Source: an uncultured Collinsella sp. (lineage in GTDB: Bacteria > Actinomycetota > Coriobacteriia > Coriobacteriales > Coriobacteriaceae). Taken from it: a DNA stretch of 42,885 nucleotides. The notes beneath the pieces are model-generated. The model had not been told where the DNA came from and did not search any database. It saw only the letters and a program-made list of their open reading frames with translations. Shown one piece after another: positions 1-6,963 of this stretch. The stretch covers positions 1 to 42,885 of the forward strand of contig CAADSS010000039.1 of the NCBI GenBank assembly GCA_900751695.1. The letters are read 5' to 3'. How positions within the stretch are numbered: position 1 is the stretch's first letter; every line of letters starts with the position of its first letter. A program made the translations under genes and the position numbers.

Positions 1-74
1 AAGCGGGCGGACTGATGGGTCCGGGCCTCGGCCATAATGCGCTCGATGAGCATCTTAATGTCCTGGTCGGCCAC
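1..74 (-). CDS. N-terminal fragment of an unidentified protein, cut by the window edge
   Basis: A GTG at 74 on the minus strand opens a frame that stays open to the window edge and gives about 24 residues beginning MADQDIKMLIERIMAEAR. A purine-rich ribosome binding site (AGGAGAGGAG) lies just upstream at about 80-89, which supports this start. The visible part is a charged amphipathic helix. Too little is present to name a family. It lies 88 bp downstream of the DUF554 gene on the same strand and may be transcribed with it. Confidence 0.45.
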   Translation of the reverse strand, partial: MADQDIKMLIERIMAEARTHQSAR

Positions 75-162
75 CGTCTCTCCTCTCCTAACGCAGCTTC
101 GGTGACCTCATATCATAGCACAGCATCAAACAGGTGTTCGAGATACTGCTGCGTAGATAGAT

Positions 163-879
163 TTAGAACAGGAGGGCGTAGATGACGGCGATGACGACGG
201 AGGGGAGCATATTGGCCGTGCGGAAGGTCTGAGGACGGATGAGGTTGACGCCGACGCAGAAGATAAGCATGGAGCCTACGAGCGAAAGGCTGTTGAGGGC
301 TGCTGTGGTCATGATGGGGGAGAGCGCGCCGGCAAACAACGTGATCGTCCCCTGGAACACGGCGACGGGCAGGGCCGAGAAGATGCAGCCGCGTCCGAGC
401 GAGGCCGTCATGGTGCAGACGATGATGCAGTCCAGTGCGCCCTTGAGGGCAAGCGTTGACCAGTCGCCGAGCAGGCCGTCCTGGATCGATCCCACAATGG
501 CCATGGCGCCGATACACACGGTGAGTGAAGTCGAGACAAAAGCGTTGGTGAACTCGTTATCGCCCTCACTGCCAGTCTTGCGCTTGAGCCATTCGCCAAG
601 GTTCTCGATGGCGGCTTCCAAGTTGACGGCCTCGCCGATGAGCGAGCCGAGGGCGAACGAGACAATGAGCATGGTGGTACCGGTGGTCGCCAGCGCCTCC
701 CCATCGATAAGGAGCATCTTTTGCATGGTGCCGCCCAGGCCGATAAACAGGACGCACAGCCCCGATGCTTTCATGAGCGTGTCTTGAATGCGCGGTGTAA
801 TGAAGCGGCCGCCCGCTAATCCCAAAAGACCGCCCGCAACTAAAAGCACAACGTTGATGATTGTTCCCAAGCCCGGCAT
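163..879 (-). CDS. DUF554 family integral membrane protein
   Basis: The 238-residue product starts MPGLGTIINVVLLVAGGLLG and is almost wholly made of hydrophobic helices with glycine-rich turns. It carries the DUF554 (YdfK/YqgA-type) features: a GTIINV start, a central short charged loop (LKRKTGSEGDNEF) and paired repeats of about 110 residues. Function is not established for the family; it acts in the cytoplasmic membrane and is presumed to be a transporter or channel. The frame extends upstream to 948, but the ATG at 879 is preceded by GGGAGGGC and fits the family N-terminus, so I use it. Confidence 0.85.
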   Translation of the reverse strand: MPGLGTIINVVLLVAGGLLGLAGGRFITPRIQDTLMKASGLCVLFIGLGGTMQKMLLIDGEALATTGTTMLIVSFALGSLIGEAVNLEAAIENLGEWLKRKTGSEGDNEFTNAFVSTSLTVCIGAMAIVGSIQDGLLGDWSTLALKGALDCIIVCTMTASLGRGCIFSALPVAVFQGTITLFAGALSPIMTTAALNSLSLVGSMLIFCVGVNLIRPQTFRTANMLPSVVIAVIYALLF

Positions 880-948
880 GAGCCCTCCCGTATTGATGCC
901 AACGTGGCAATCGTAGCAGAGTGGGATGCGAGGTACATCGCGACTCAT

Positions 949-974
949 CTAATACGTTATATAAGTGGTATTAG
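949..974. promoter_or_regulatory. Inverted repeat upstream of the DUF554 gene
   Basis: CTAATAC at 949-955 and GTATTAG at 968-974 form perfect 7-bp arms around an AT-rich 13-base centre (GTTATATAAGTGG region). The site lies between the end of the surface operon (998) and the DUF554 start (879), both minus strand. It could be an operator or promoter element for DUF554. There is no T-run, so a terminator role is unlikely. The function is inferred from position only. Confidence 0.35.
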
Positions 975-997
975 GAATGGTGCGCAGCATTTAAGCC

Positions 998-2428
998 TCA
1001 GGTGGTTGTCGGGACATAGGGATAGTAGTCAAAGCGCAGCGTCATAAGCCGCTGTGGGGATTCAATAGCCGCGGCGATGATATTGGCATCGCGGGCACGA
1101 TCAAACCCTACGAGTTCGATCTGATACGAGACGTCTTGCATAATGTCCAGACGTCGCCAGGCGAGGAGTGTGTCGCCATCGAATTCCAAGGTCTTGCCTC
1201 CGTCTGGGGCAACGGCGTATAGACGCAGCTTGGCGGTGGTTGCAGGTTCGACAACCGTGACCTTTTTAATTTCGTTTCGAGTATTCTTGGCGCCCAACAA
1301 GGTGAGCAGTGTTGGGGCCACGACCTCGCCCGATGGCAAAAAGACGACTTCGATGGATTCGGGAAATGCGATGATGGCCGACTTGCGGACGGGCTGATTG
1401 GCGGCGGCAACTTCGATGTTCGCAGCGTCGATGACCTCTGTGTGGTCGAGCGCGGCAAGCACGCAGCAGTTACCTTCATCAATTTCTTGAGGATCAGCAA
1501 GCCCCAGACTGTCCGCGAGCTCGGGGTCGTTTGGAACGGCAGCGGGCTCATTCGATGCTTCGAAAGAAGCTGGGACGCTGTTTGTCGGCGACGGCGTGTC
1601 GCCCGCACCTGCTTCTTTGTCCGCGCTCTCTTCTTGTATGGTTGCGTTGATGGGTTCGTCGTTTGAGGGGAGCGTCTTGGCGTCAAGCGCGGAGGGGAGA
1701 ATTCCGATGGCTCCGGATCCGCTCCACTCCATTTCGAGAAGCGCCGGGTCGGCAAGAATGCGTTGCCTGCTTTGCGCGTGGACATCGATTTCAATAGGGC
1801 CTGCCTCTATCCCTCGTGTAAGGCTGAGTGATCCGGCTGGCTTCTCGAAATGAGCGTCTGTGTCTTTGGTGCTGACGGCGTAGAACAGCAGGGACGCTTC
1901 TCCCGCCGCGATGGCATCGGTGTCGGCTTTGGTCAGCCGCAACGATGCCGTGAATGAGAGGGTGGGCTGCGTGTCGTCTGCATTCGCGGCGGCGCAGCCC
2001 AGACATATACCGCCTCCTTTCTCAAAAAACGTACCGTCGAAGGCGACCTTCGCTCCGTTCGCCGAGTCATCGATCGAAGCGATGTCGATGCGCAGCTCTA
2101 AATTGCATGGATCGCCATCTGCGTCGAGCACAACCGAGCGCCACGTGCAGACGGCGTACCCCGCCTGGGAGCCGTTTGCCTTGTTCGAACGATTGATATC
2201 CACGACTATCGAACCGTCCGTATTACGACGAAGGCATCCCGAGGTTGAGATTGCAGCCTGTGCGATCGAAAAACGCTTGCACGCAATGGTACTCGACGGA
2301 TTTGGGGCGGAACTTAGGGCTGCTGGTAAGGAGTCTGCCATGACGGGAGTCGCCCAAGCGGCGACAGGCGTTCCGGTTGCGAGCGCGCCGCAAAGTGCGA
2401 CGACGGGCAAAAGGTTCTTCGATGCCAT
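998..2428 (-). CDS. Large secreted surface protein, last gene of the surface operon
   Basis: The 476-residue protein begins with a classical signal peptide (MASKNLLPVVALCGALATG, cleavage likely near AWA-TPVMA). The mature part has an N-terminal beta-rich region with several cysteines (IACKRF, CTWRS, CNLEL, ICLGCAAA). A proline/acidic low-complexity linker follows around residues 245-305. The C-terminal beta domain contains FPESIEVVFLPSGEVVAPT and ends FDYYPYVPTTT, with no LPxTG-type signal or terminal membrane helix. The start has a good AAGGAG site. I do not recognise a named family. Its C-terminal pattern resembles the 197-residue neighbour (2712-3305), so both may assemble with the small wall-anchored protein between them. 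It is probably exported by Sec; the role is unknown. Confidence 0.75.
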   Translation of the reverse strand: MASKNLLPVVALCGALATGTPVAAWATPVMADSLPAALSSAPNPSSTIACKRFSIAQAAISTSGCLRRNTDGSIVVDINRSNKANGSQAGYAVCTWRSVVLDADGDPCNLELRIDIASIDDSANGAKVAFDGTFFEKGGGICLGCAAANADDTQPTLSFTASLRLTKADTDAIAAGEASLLFYAVSTKDTDAHFEKPAGSLSLTRGIEAGPIEIDVHAQSRQRILADPALLEMEWSGSGAIGILPSALDAKTLPSNDEPINATIQEESADKEAGAGDTPSPTNSVPASFEASNEPAAVPNDPELADSLGLADPQEIDEGNCCVLAALDHTEVIDAANIEVAAANQPVRKSAIIAFPESIEVVFLPSGEVVAPTLLTLLGAKNTRNEIKKVTVVEPATTAKLRLYAVAPDGGKTLEFDGDTLLAWRRLDIMQDVSYQIELVGFDRARDANIIAAAIESPQRLMTLRFDYYPYVPTTT

Positions 2429-2446
2429 GGGGTCTCCTTAGCTAAT

Positions 2447-2728
2447 TTAGTGCGGCCTGTCCGTGTTTTGTTTCTGGCTGCGTTTGATGTGTAGACCGAG
2501 GCCGGCGGTTCCCGCGCCTGCTGCTGTGGCGCCTGCTGCCAAGAGCCATCGTCTGTCGCCTGTCTGCGCCAACGGTTCCTCGCGGTCGCGGCGGTCGAGC
2601 TCCGAGAGGTCGACCGTCACTTGTGTGGCGGCCTGCGCCTGTTCTTGCTGGGCAAAGGCCATGGCTGGCCCAAACGCCAAGATGCCGATGGCGGCGGCCA
2701 GGGCGACGGCCTTATGCCGTGTGCGCAC
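2447..2728 (-). CDS. Tiny cell-wall-anchored protein with LAQTG sorting signal
   Basis: The 93-residue product has a signal peptide (KAVALAAAIGILAFGPAMAFAQ), then only about 30 exposed residues. These are followed by EEPLAQTGD, a hydrophobic helix rich in Ala and Gly, and a basic tail (HIKRSQKQN). This is the layout of a sortase substrate, and LAxTG is the form recognised by class E sortases of actinomycetes. The frame runs up to a TTG at 2758, but GTG at 2728 puts the signal peptide at the N-terminus and overlaps the end of the upstream gene by 17 bp, suggesting translational coupling. The mature part is too short for an enzyme; it is more likely an anchor or display peptide for its operon partners. 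Confidence 0.75.
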   Translation of the reverse strand: MRTRHKAVALAAAIGILAFGPAMAFAQQEQAQAATQVTVDLSELDRRDREEPLAQTGDRRWLLAAGATAAGAGTAGLGLHIKRSQKQNTDRPH

Positions 2729-3305
2729 CGGGCTCGACCGTCCAGGTGATCGTTGCAACCTGATCGCCTTCGCCGGTTACGTGGAAGATGTCGCGCGTGA
2801 CGCGGGCGACGTTTCCGCTTGTCTTGAGCTTGATTTTGTCCGTGCCGCCGGCAATGCCCTGGTAGCCCATGTCGAAGGCTGCATTCTTGGAAAGATCGAG
2901 GCCCGTCCCCTGCATTGCGGCGCTGGCGTTCTGGAGCGCGCCGTCGGGGCCGACCTTAAAGTCGATGGAGTTCTGCGCGGTTCCGGCCTTGGCGTCGGCG
3001 GCAATGGTCCAGGTGTTCATGGCGTCGATCTTCATGTTGGTGACATGGATGCCGTAGGCCGAATGATTGTCGATGGTGGTCGCGTCTTCTGAGGGGCCCT
3101 GAAGCGTGCCGTCGGCCTTGGCGACGAAGGGAATAACCGTCGGAACTTTGAACTCAACGTTGTCGATCTCGGTCCTGACCATTACTTTCGTGGTTCCAAC
3201 GCGCCCGGCCGCCATAGCTGGCGTCGGGGCAGCGCCCATTGCGAGCGCGAGCCCTGCGCCCACGACGAGCGCTCTGGCTCCGTTCATGTTCCTGGTGATG
3301 TCCAT
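2712..3305 (-). CDS. Secreted beta-rich protein of the surface operon
   Basis: The 197-residue product starts MDITRNMNGARALVVGAGLA, a signal peptide ending near PAMAAG. The mature domain has the pattern FKVPTVIPFVAKADGTLQG, then TTIDNHSAYGIHVTNMKID, which looks like one Ig-like or WxL-like beta sandwich. It has no membrane anchor or sorting signal, so it is secreted or held by partners. AAAGGAACGACC precedes the ATG. It sits 90 bp after the membrane-anchored gene and overlaps the LAQTG gene. No named family is recognised with confidence. The similarity of its central strand pattern to the C-terminal half of the 476-residue protein is my observation, not a database result. Confidence 0.75.
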   Translation of the reverse strand: MDITRNMNGARALVVGAGLALAMGAAPTPAMAAGRVGTTKVMVRTEIDNVEFKVPTVIPFVAKADGTLQGPSEDATTIDNHSAYGIHVTNMKIDAMNTWTIAADAKAGTAQNSIDFKVGPDGALQNASAAMQGTGLDLSKNAAFDMGYQGIAGGTDKIKLKTSGNVARVTRDIFHVTGEGDQVATITWTVEPGAHTA

Positions 3306-3395
3306 GGTCGTTCCTTTCTATTCGCCGCGGGCCGTCCCCGCGATGATTGGACGAATGCTGGTGAATTGCGTGCGGTGCCGCGTCGGCCGGAAAAG

Positions 3396-3905
3396 CTAGT
3401 TCTCGGCTTGCTCAACCCGCACCTTGACACGTGTCGGATTGCCGTGGCTGTCGAGGGTCTTGGCATCGAGTGCCTGGATCTCGATGTACGCCTCGCCTTC
3501 TTTGATGTCGCCAGCGGGGCACGTCTCGATTGTCTTGCCGGTCTCGACCACACCGGATTCGTACATGGTCTCGTCGTTTTGGATGACGCGGAATCGCTGG
3601 GGAAATTTATTGTCTTGGACGTTTTGCACGTTGACGCGCAGCTTGCCGTCCTCCTGCAGCTGAGCGACCGGCGCGACCGAAATCGTCATCATGTTGTCGC
3701 GGACGATAGCGTCGAGCTCATCTTGGATTTCCTGACGCGTTTTGCCCTCGGCCGTCGTAACCGAAGCGCCCGCCTCGGGTACGGGCTGCGACTGCCAAGC
3801 GTATAGTCCTACGGCGACAAGGGCGCAGACGATGGCCAAACAGGCAACGATGAGCTTCTTGCGACGACCCAGGCCTACAAAGTGGGGTGGCCTCTTCGCG
3901 CTCAT
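3396..3905 (-). CDS. Membrane-anchored protein with extracellular beta domain
   Basis: The 169-residue product starts MSAKRPPHFVGLGRRKKLIV. A basic N-terminus leads into one uncleaved membrane helix (LIVACLAIVCALVAVGLYAW). An outward domain follows with TRQEIQDELDAIVRDNMMTI and an Ig-like part (QRFRVIQNDETMYESGVV, GEAYIEIQALDAKT). The ATG overlaps the stop of the preceding gene as ATGA, so translation is probably coupled. A longer frame to 4223 exists but reads through the neighbour and lacks a start signal. The domain resembles accessory proteins found beside secreted beta-sandwich proteins in Gram-positives. The function is unknown. Confidence 0.75.
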   Translation of the reverse strand: MSAKRPPHFVGLGRRKKLIVACLAIVCALVAVGLYAWQSQPVPEAGASVTTAEGKTRQEIQDELDAIVRDNMMTISVAPVAQLQEDGKLRVNVQNVQDNKFPQRFRVIQNDETMYESGVVETGKTIETCPAGDIKEGEAYIEIQALDAKTLDSHGNPTRVKVRVEQAEN

Positions 3906-4198
3906 GCGGCATCCTTGGTGGTATAGACGCGCGCAAAGGTGGACGGGTCCGCTCCAAAGAGCATGTGAAGCATCAGACGGCGCGAGTAGACGAGCTCGTC
4001 GAAGTCGGGAGGGAGCTCGATGTCGTGGATATGCGCGATGTGGTGGGCGAGCGCCGAGAACGACTCGGGGTCGCAGATCACATCGGTGGTAACGTGGTAG
4101 ACCGTCGTATCGGGGAATGCCTCTTCGTCGAAAGGTAGGAGATGGGGATCGTCGTCGACTTCGATGGCGATGCCGTACTGGGGCCAGTAATATGCCAT
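3902..4198 (-). CDS. Small soluble protein, first gene of the surface operon
   Basis: The 98-residue product MAYYWPQYGIAIEVDDDPH is acidic and cytosolic, with no signal or membrane segment. A GGGAGG site sits before the ATG. The order of YGIAIEVDDDPH, FPDTTVYHVTTDVICDP and SALAHHIA recalls the core of PD-(D/E)XK endonuclease-like DUF559 proteins, but the catalytic lysine pattern is not clear and the protein is short, so this is only a hint. It is coupled by an ATGA overlap to the membrane-anchored gene and heads the five-gene minus-strand operon. A structural relic reused as a regulator is possible; I assign no function. Confidence 0.65.
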   Translation of the reverse strand: MAYYWPQYGIAIEVDDDPHLLPFDEEAFPDTTVYHVTTDVICDPESFSALAHHIAHIHDIELPPDFDELVYSRRLMLHMLFGADPSTFARVYTTKDAA

Positions 4199-4543
4199 GG
4201 GAACCTCCCTGCTTCTGGGCCAAAACTTCTATCGGTTTTGGCTGTCGACGCCGACCGTATCAGCCGCTACTTGACCAATTTCTGACCAAATGCTTGACGG
4301 ATTGGCGTCTCCGCAGGTAGAAGGCGGCAAAAAATACTCCAACTTTTTTCGAGCGTCAATCGCGCGGTCGGCGACGGCGGGGCCATAAGTGTCAAAAGCA
4401 TCGTCTGCCGAGGAAATCAAGCCGCTCGCCGAATTGCACGAACGTAAAAATCGCCAATTATGGAGACGGTCTCGAACACGTCGACGAAACGATGCGGTAA
4501 CATCTCCCTGCAAACACTGTAGTTAGCTAAAGGGGGAGTTCGC
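4199..4543. promoter_or_regulatory. Divergent intergenic region between surface operon and Ldh-Etf operon
   Basis: These 345 bp separate two outward-facing operons and should hold both promoters. Near the surface operon are direct repeats TGACCAA at 4272 and 4283 (11 bp apart), followed by TTGACGG at 4294, spaced at one helical turn like activator half-sites. A minus-strand open frame (4229-4513) needs a TTG start, has no ribosome binding site and no recognisable content, so I treat it as non-coding. No clear -35/-10 pair is visible for the plus-strand operon. Confidence 0.4.
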
Positions 4544-6145
4544 GTGTCTGCAACCATCAAACCCTTCACCGACGAGTTCGAAGAGTATGGTCGCGATGAG
4601 TCTCGCGCATCGGGCGAGGCCTCGAGCATCTCGTTTCCGACAACGGAAGACGAGCTCCGTGCCATTTTGGAAAAGCTCCATGCCGAGCGTGTCCCGGTAA
4701 CGGTTCAGGGCGCCCGAACCGGCCTTGCCGCCGGTGCCGTGCCCCACGGCGGGCATATCCTCAATACTTCCCGTATGAATCGCTACTTGGGCCTTCGCCG
4801 CGATGAACAAGGCCAATTACTGCTGCGCGTGGAGCCGGGCGTTGTGCTCTCGGAGCTGCGCAAGCAGCTGAGCAAGAAGGTGCTGCCGACTGCTGGTTGG
4901 GACCAGGCATCGCTTGAGGCCTACGAGGAGTTCCAAGAGGCCCCCGAGCAGTTCTTTCCCACCGATCCCACCGAGGCGTCTGCCTGTCTGGGCGGCATGG
5001 CGGCATGCAACACCTCTGGCGCCCGCAGCTACGCTTACGGCCCCATGCGCCCGCATATCACGGGACTCCACGTCGCGCTGGCTGATGGCGATTTGCTTGA
5101 GCTTCAGCGCGGCGAGGCTTTTGCCCAGGGCCGCCACCTGTCGCTCGTGACGGCAGCGGGCCGTGCACTCGAGCTCGATCTTCCTGACTACACCATGCCT
5201 AAGACAAAAAATGCCTCAGGCTATTTCGTTGCGGACGAAATGGACGCCATCGACCTCTTTATCGGCGCTTGTGGCACACTCGGCGTTATCACCGAGCTCG
5301 AGATTGCCCTGCAGTCGGCGCCTGCGGTCGTTTGGGGTGTGAGCTGCTTTTTCGATAGCGAAGACAAGGCCGTGTCCTTTACCGATTCCGTGCGCCCCGT
5401 CCTGTCCCATGCGGCTGCCATCGAGTACTTCGATGCTGGCGCCCTGGATATTCTACGTCGCCAGCGCGAGCAGTCGACCGCATTCGCCTCGCTGCCGGCG
5501 CTCGACAAAGACGCCAAGGTCTGTGTATACGTGGAGCTCGACTGCGACGACGAAGTTCAGGCGACTGAGGAGCTGTATCACTTGGGGTGGGTACTGGAGC
5601 TTGCGGGCGGCAGTGACGATGCGACATGGGTCGCGCGCACCGAGGTCGATCGCGAGTGCCAGCGGTTCTTCCGCCATGCGGTCCCCGAGAGCGTCAATAT
5701 GCTTATCGACGAGCGTCGCCGCACGGATCCCACCATCACCAAACTGGGTTCGGACATGTCGGTGCCCAATGCACGCCTTGCCGATGTCGTGGCCCTCTAT
5801 CGCCGCACACTGGCCGAAAGCGGGCTTGAATCTGCTGCCTGGGGGCACATCGGTAACAACCATCTGCATGTGAACATCCTGCCGCGCGATGCGCAGGACT
5901 ACCGTCGCGGTGGCGAGCTGTTTGCCCAGTGGGCTGCGGAGGTAACGGCTATGGGCGGTGCCGTTTCTGCCGAGCACGGCGTCGGCAAGATCAAGGCGGG
6001 CTTCTTAGAGACGATGTACGGTCACGAGGCCATGGTCGAGTCGGCGCGGCTCAAGCTCCAGCTCGATCCCGACGGGCAGCTGGGTCGCGGCAACCTGTTT
6101 TCGGAGAAGCTCTTGGATGAGCTCGTCCAGAAAGGGGGCGCGTGA
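4544..6145 (+). CDS. lctD: FAD-linked D-lactate/2-hydroxyacid dehydrogenase subunit (LctD-type)
   Basis: The 533-residue flavoprotein is of the GlcD/D-lactate dehydrogenase family. The N-terminal FAD-binding PCMH domain shows VPVTVQGARTGLAAGAVPHG and ACLGGMAACNTSGARSYAYG. The C-terminal FAD-oxidase domain shows GHIGNNHLHVNILP and GGAVSAEHGVGKIK, whose histidines bind the active-site metal in this family. GTG at 4544 follows AGGGGGAG. It is followed after 2 bp by etfB and then by a ferredoxin-type etfA. This matches the Acetobacterium LctBCD complex, which oxidises lactate with NAD+ by spending reduced ferredoxin. The substrate could instead be glycolate or another 2-hydroxyacid; the lactate call rests on the context. 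Confidence 0.85.
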   Translation: MSATIKPFTDEFEEYGRDESRASGEASSISFPTTEDELRAILEKLHAERVPVTVQGARTGLAAGAVPHGGHILNTSRMNRYLGLRRDEQGQLLLRVEPGVVLSELRKQLSKKVLPTAGWDQASLEAYEEFQEAPEQFFPTDPTEASACLGGMAACNTSGARSYAYGPMRPHITGLHVALADGDLLELQRGEAFAQGRHLSLVTAAGRALELDLPDYTMPKTKNASGYFVADEMDAIDLFIGACGTLGVITELEIALQSAPAVVWGVSCFFDSEDKAVSFTDSVRPVLSHAAAIEYFDAGALDILRRQREQSTAFASLPALDKDAKVCVYVELDCDDEVQATEELYHLGWVLELAGGSDDATWVARTEVDRECQRFFRHAVPESVNMLIDERRRTDPTITKLGSDMSVPNARLADVVALYRRTLAESGLESAAWGHIGNNHLHVNILPRDAQDYRRGGELFAQWAAEVTAMGGAVSAEHGVGKIKAGFLETMYGHEAMVESARLKLQLDPDGQLGRGNLFSEKLLDELVQKGGA

Positions 6146-6147
6146 AG

Positions 6148-6963
6148 ATGAGCGATTTCCATATGGTGGTGTGCGTCAAGGCCGTGCCGGGCAGCACCGA
6201 GGTCAAGATGGACCCCAAGACCAATACCATCGTGCGCGATGGCAAGCAGGCGGTCATTAATCCCTTTGATGCGAGCGCTTTGGAATGCGCGCTGGCGCTG
6301 AAGGACGACTTTATCGGCTTTGGCATGGACGTGCGCGTAACGGTGGTGTCGATGGGCATCCCCGCGACCGAGTTGCTGCTGCGCGACTGCATCGCTCGAG
6401 GTGCCGACGACGCGCTGCTGCTGACCGATCGCGCCTTTGCGGGTGCCGATACCCTGGCGACCACCTATGCTCTCAAATGCGGCATCGAGGCGCTCGACGA
6501 GGACTTCGATCTGCTCATCTGCGGCAAGATGGCGGTGGATGGCGATACGGCCCAGATTGGTCCCGAGCTTGCCGGTGCCTTTGAGATTCCCTGCGTGACC
6601 GACGTGAGCTGCGTGCAAAGCGCGGGCTTTACGACGTGTGGCTCGCTGGCGCTCGTTCACGGATGCGATGCCGGCGAGGAGACGGTGTGTCTTGAGATGC
6701 CGTGCGCGATGACGACTGCCAAGGAGATTGGCCAGTTGCGTATGCCGAGTATTGCCGGTATTCGCGCGGCGGAGGAGGCGGACGTGCGCGTGGTCAGTGC
6801 CGCCGACGTGAACGCCGACCCTGCGCGTTGCGGTCTTGCCGGGTCGCCGACACAGGTCGTGTGCTCGTTTGTGCCCGACCGTGACCAAACGTGCGAGGCC
6901 GTTGAGGGGACGGCGTCCGAGCAGGCGGCAAAGCTTGCCAAGATTATCGAGGGGATGGCGTAG
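6148..6963 (+). CDS. etfB: Electron transfer flavoprotein beta subunit (LctB-type)
   Basis: The 271-residue EtfB-family protein starts MSDFHMVVCVKAVPGSTEVK. It has the usual markers: VKMDPKTNTIVRDG, INPFDASALECALALKD, the nucleotide-binding GKMAVDGDTAQIGPELAG and a C-terminal PSIAGIRAAEE segment. ATG 6148 has AAAGGGGG at a 9-base spacing. The alternative GTG 6142 overlaps the upstream stop but lies too close to that site. It pairs with EtfA to pass electrons between the hydroxyacid dehydrogenase, NAD and ferredoxin. In confurcating Etfs this subunit binds NAD and a bifurcating FAD; that detail is family knowledge, not visible here. Confidence 0.9.
   Translation: MSDFHMVVCVKAVPGSTEVKMDPKTNTIVRDGKQAVINPFDASALECALALKDDFIGFGMDVRVTVVSMGIPATELLLRDCIARGADDALLLTDRAFAGADTLATTYALKCGIEALDEDFDLLICGKMAVDGDTAQIGPELAGAFEIPCVTDVSCVQSAGFTTCGSLALVHGCDAGEETVCLEMPCAMTTAKEIGQLRMPSIAGIRAAEEADVRVVSAADVNADPARCGLAGSPTQVVCSFVPDRDQTCEAVEGTASEQAAKLAKIIEGMA

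Noticed and set aside
4229..4513. A 94-codon minus-strand frame between the surface and Ldh-Etf operons.
   Set aside because: It needs a TTG start, has no ribosome binding site and no recognisable domain, and sits where two promoters are expected.
6142..6147. GTG 6142 as the etfB start, overlapping the stop of the upstream gene.
   Set aside because: The ribosome binding site ends only 3 bases before it; ATG 6148 has normal spacing and gives the family N-terminus.
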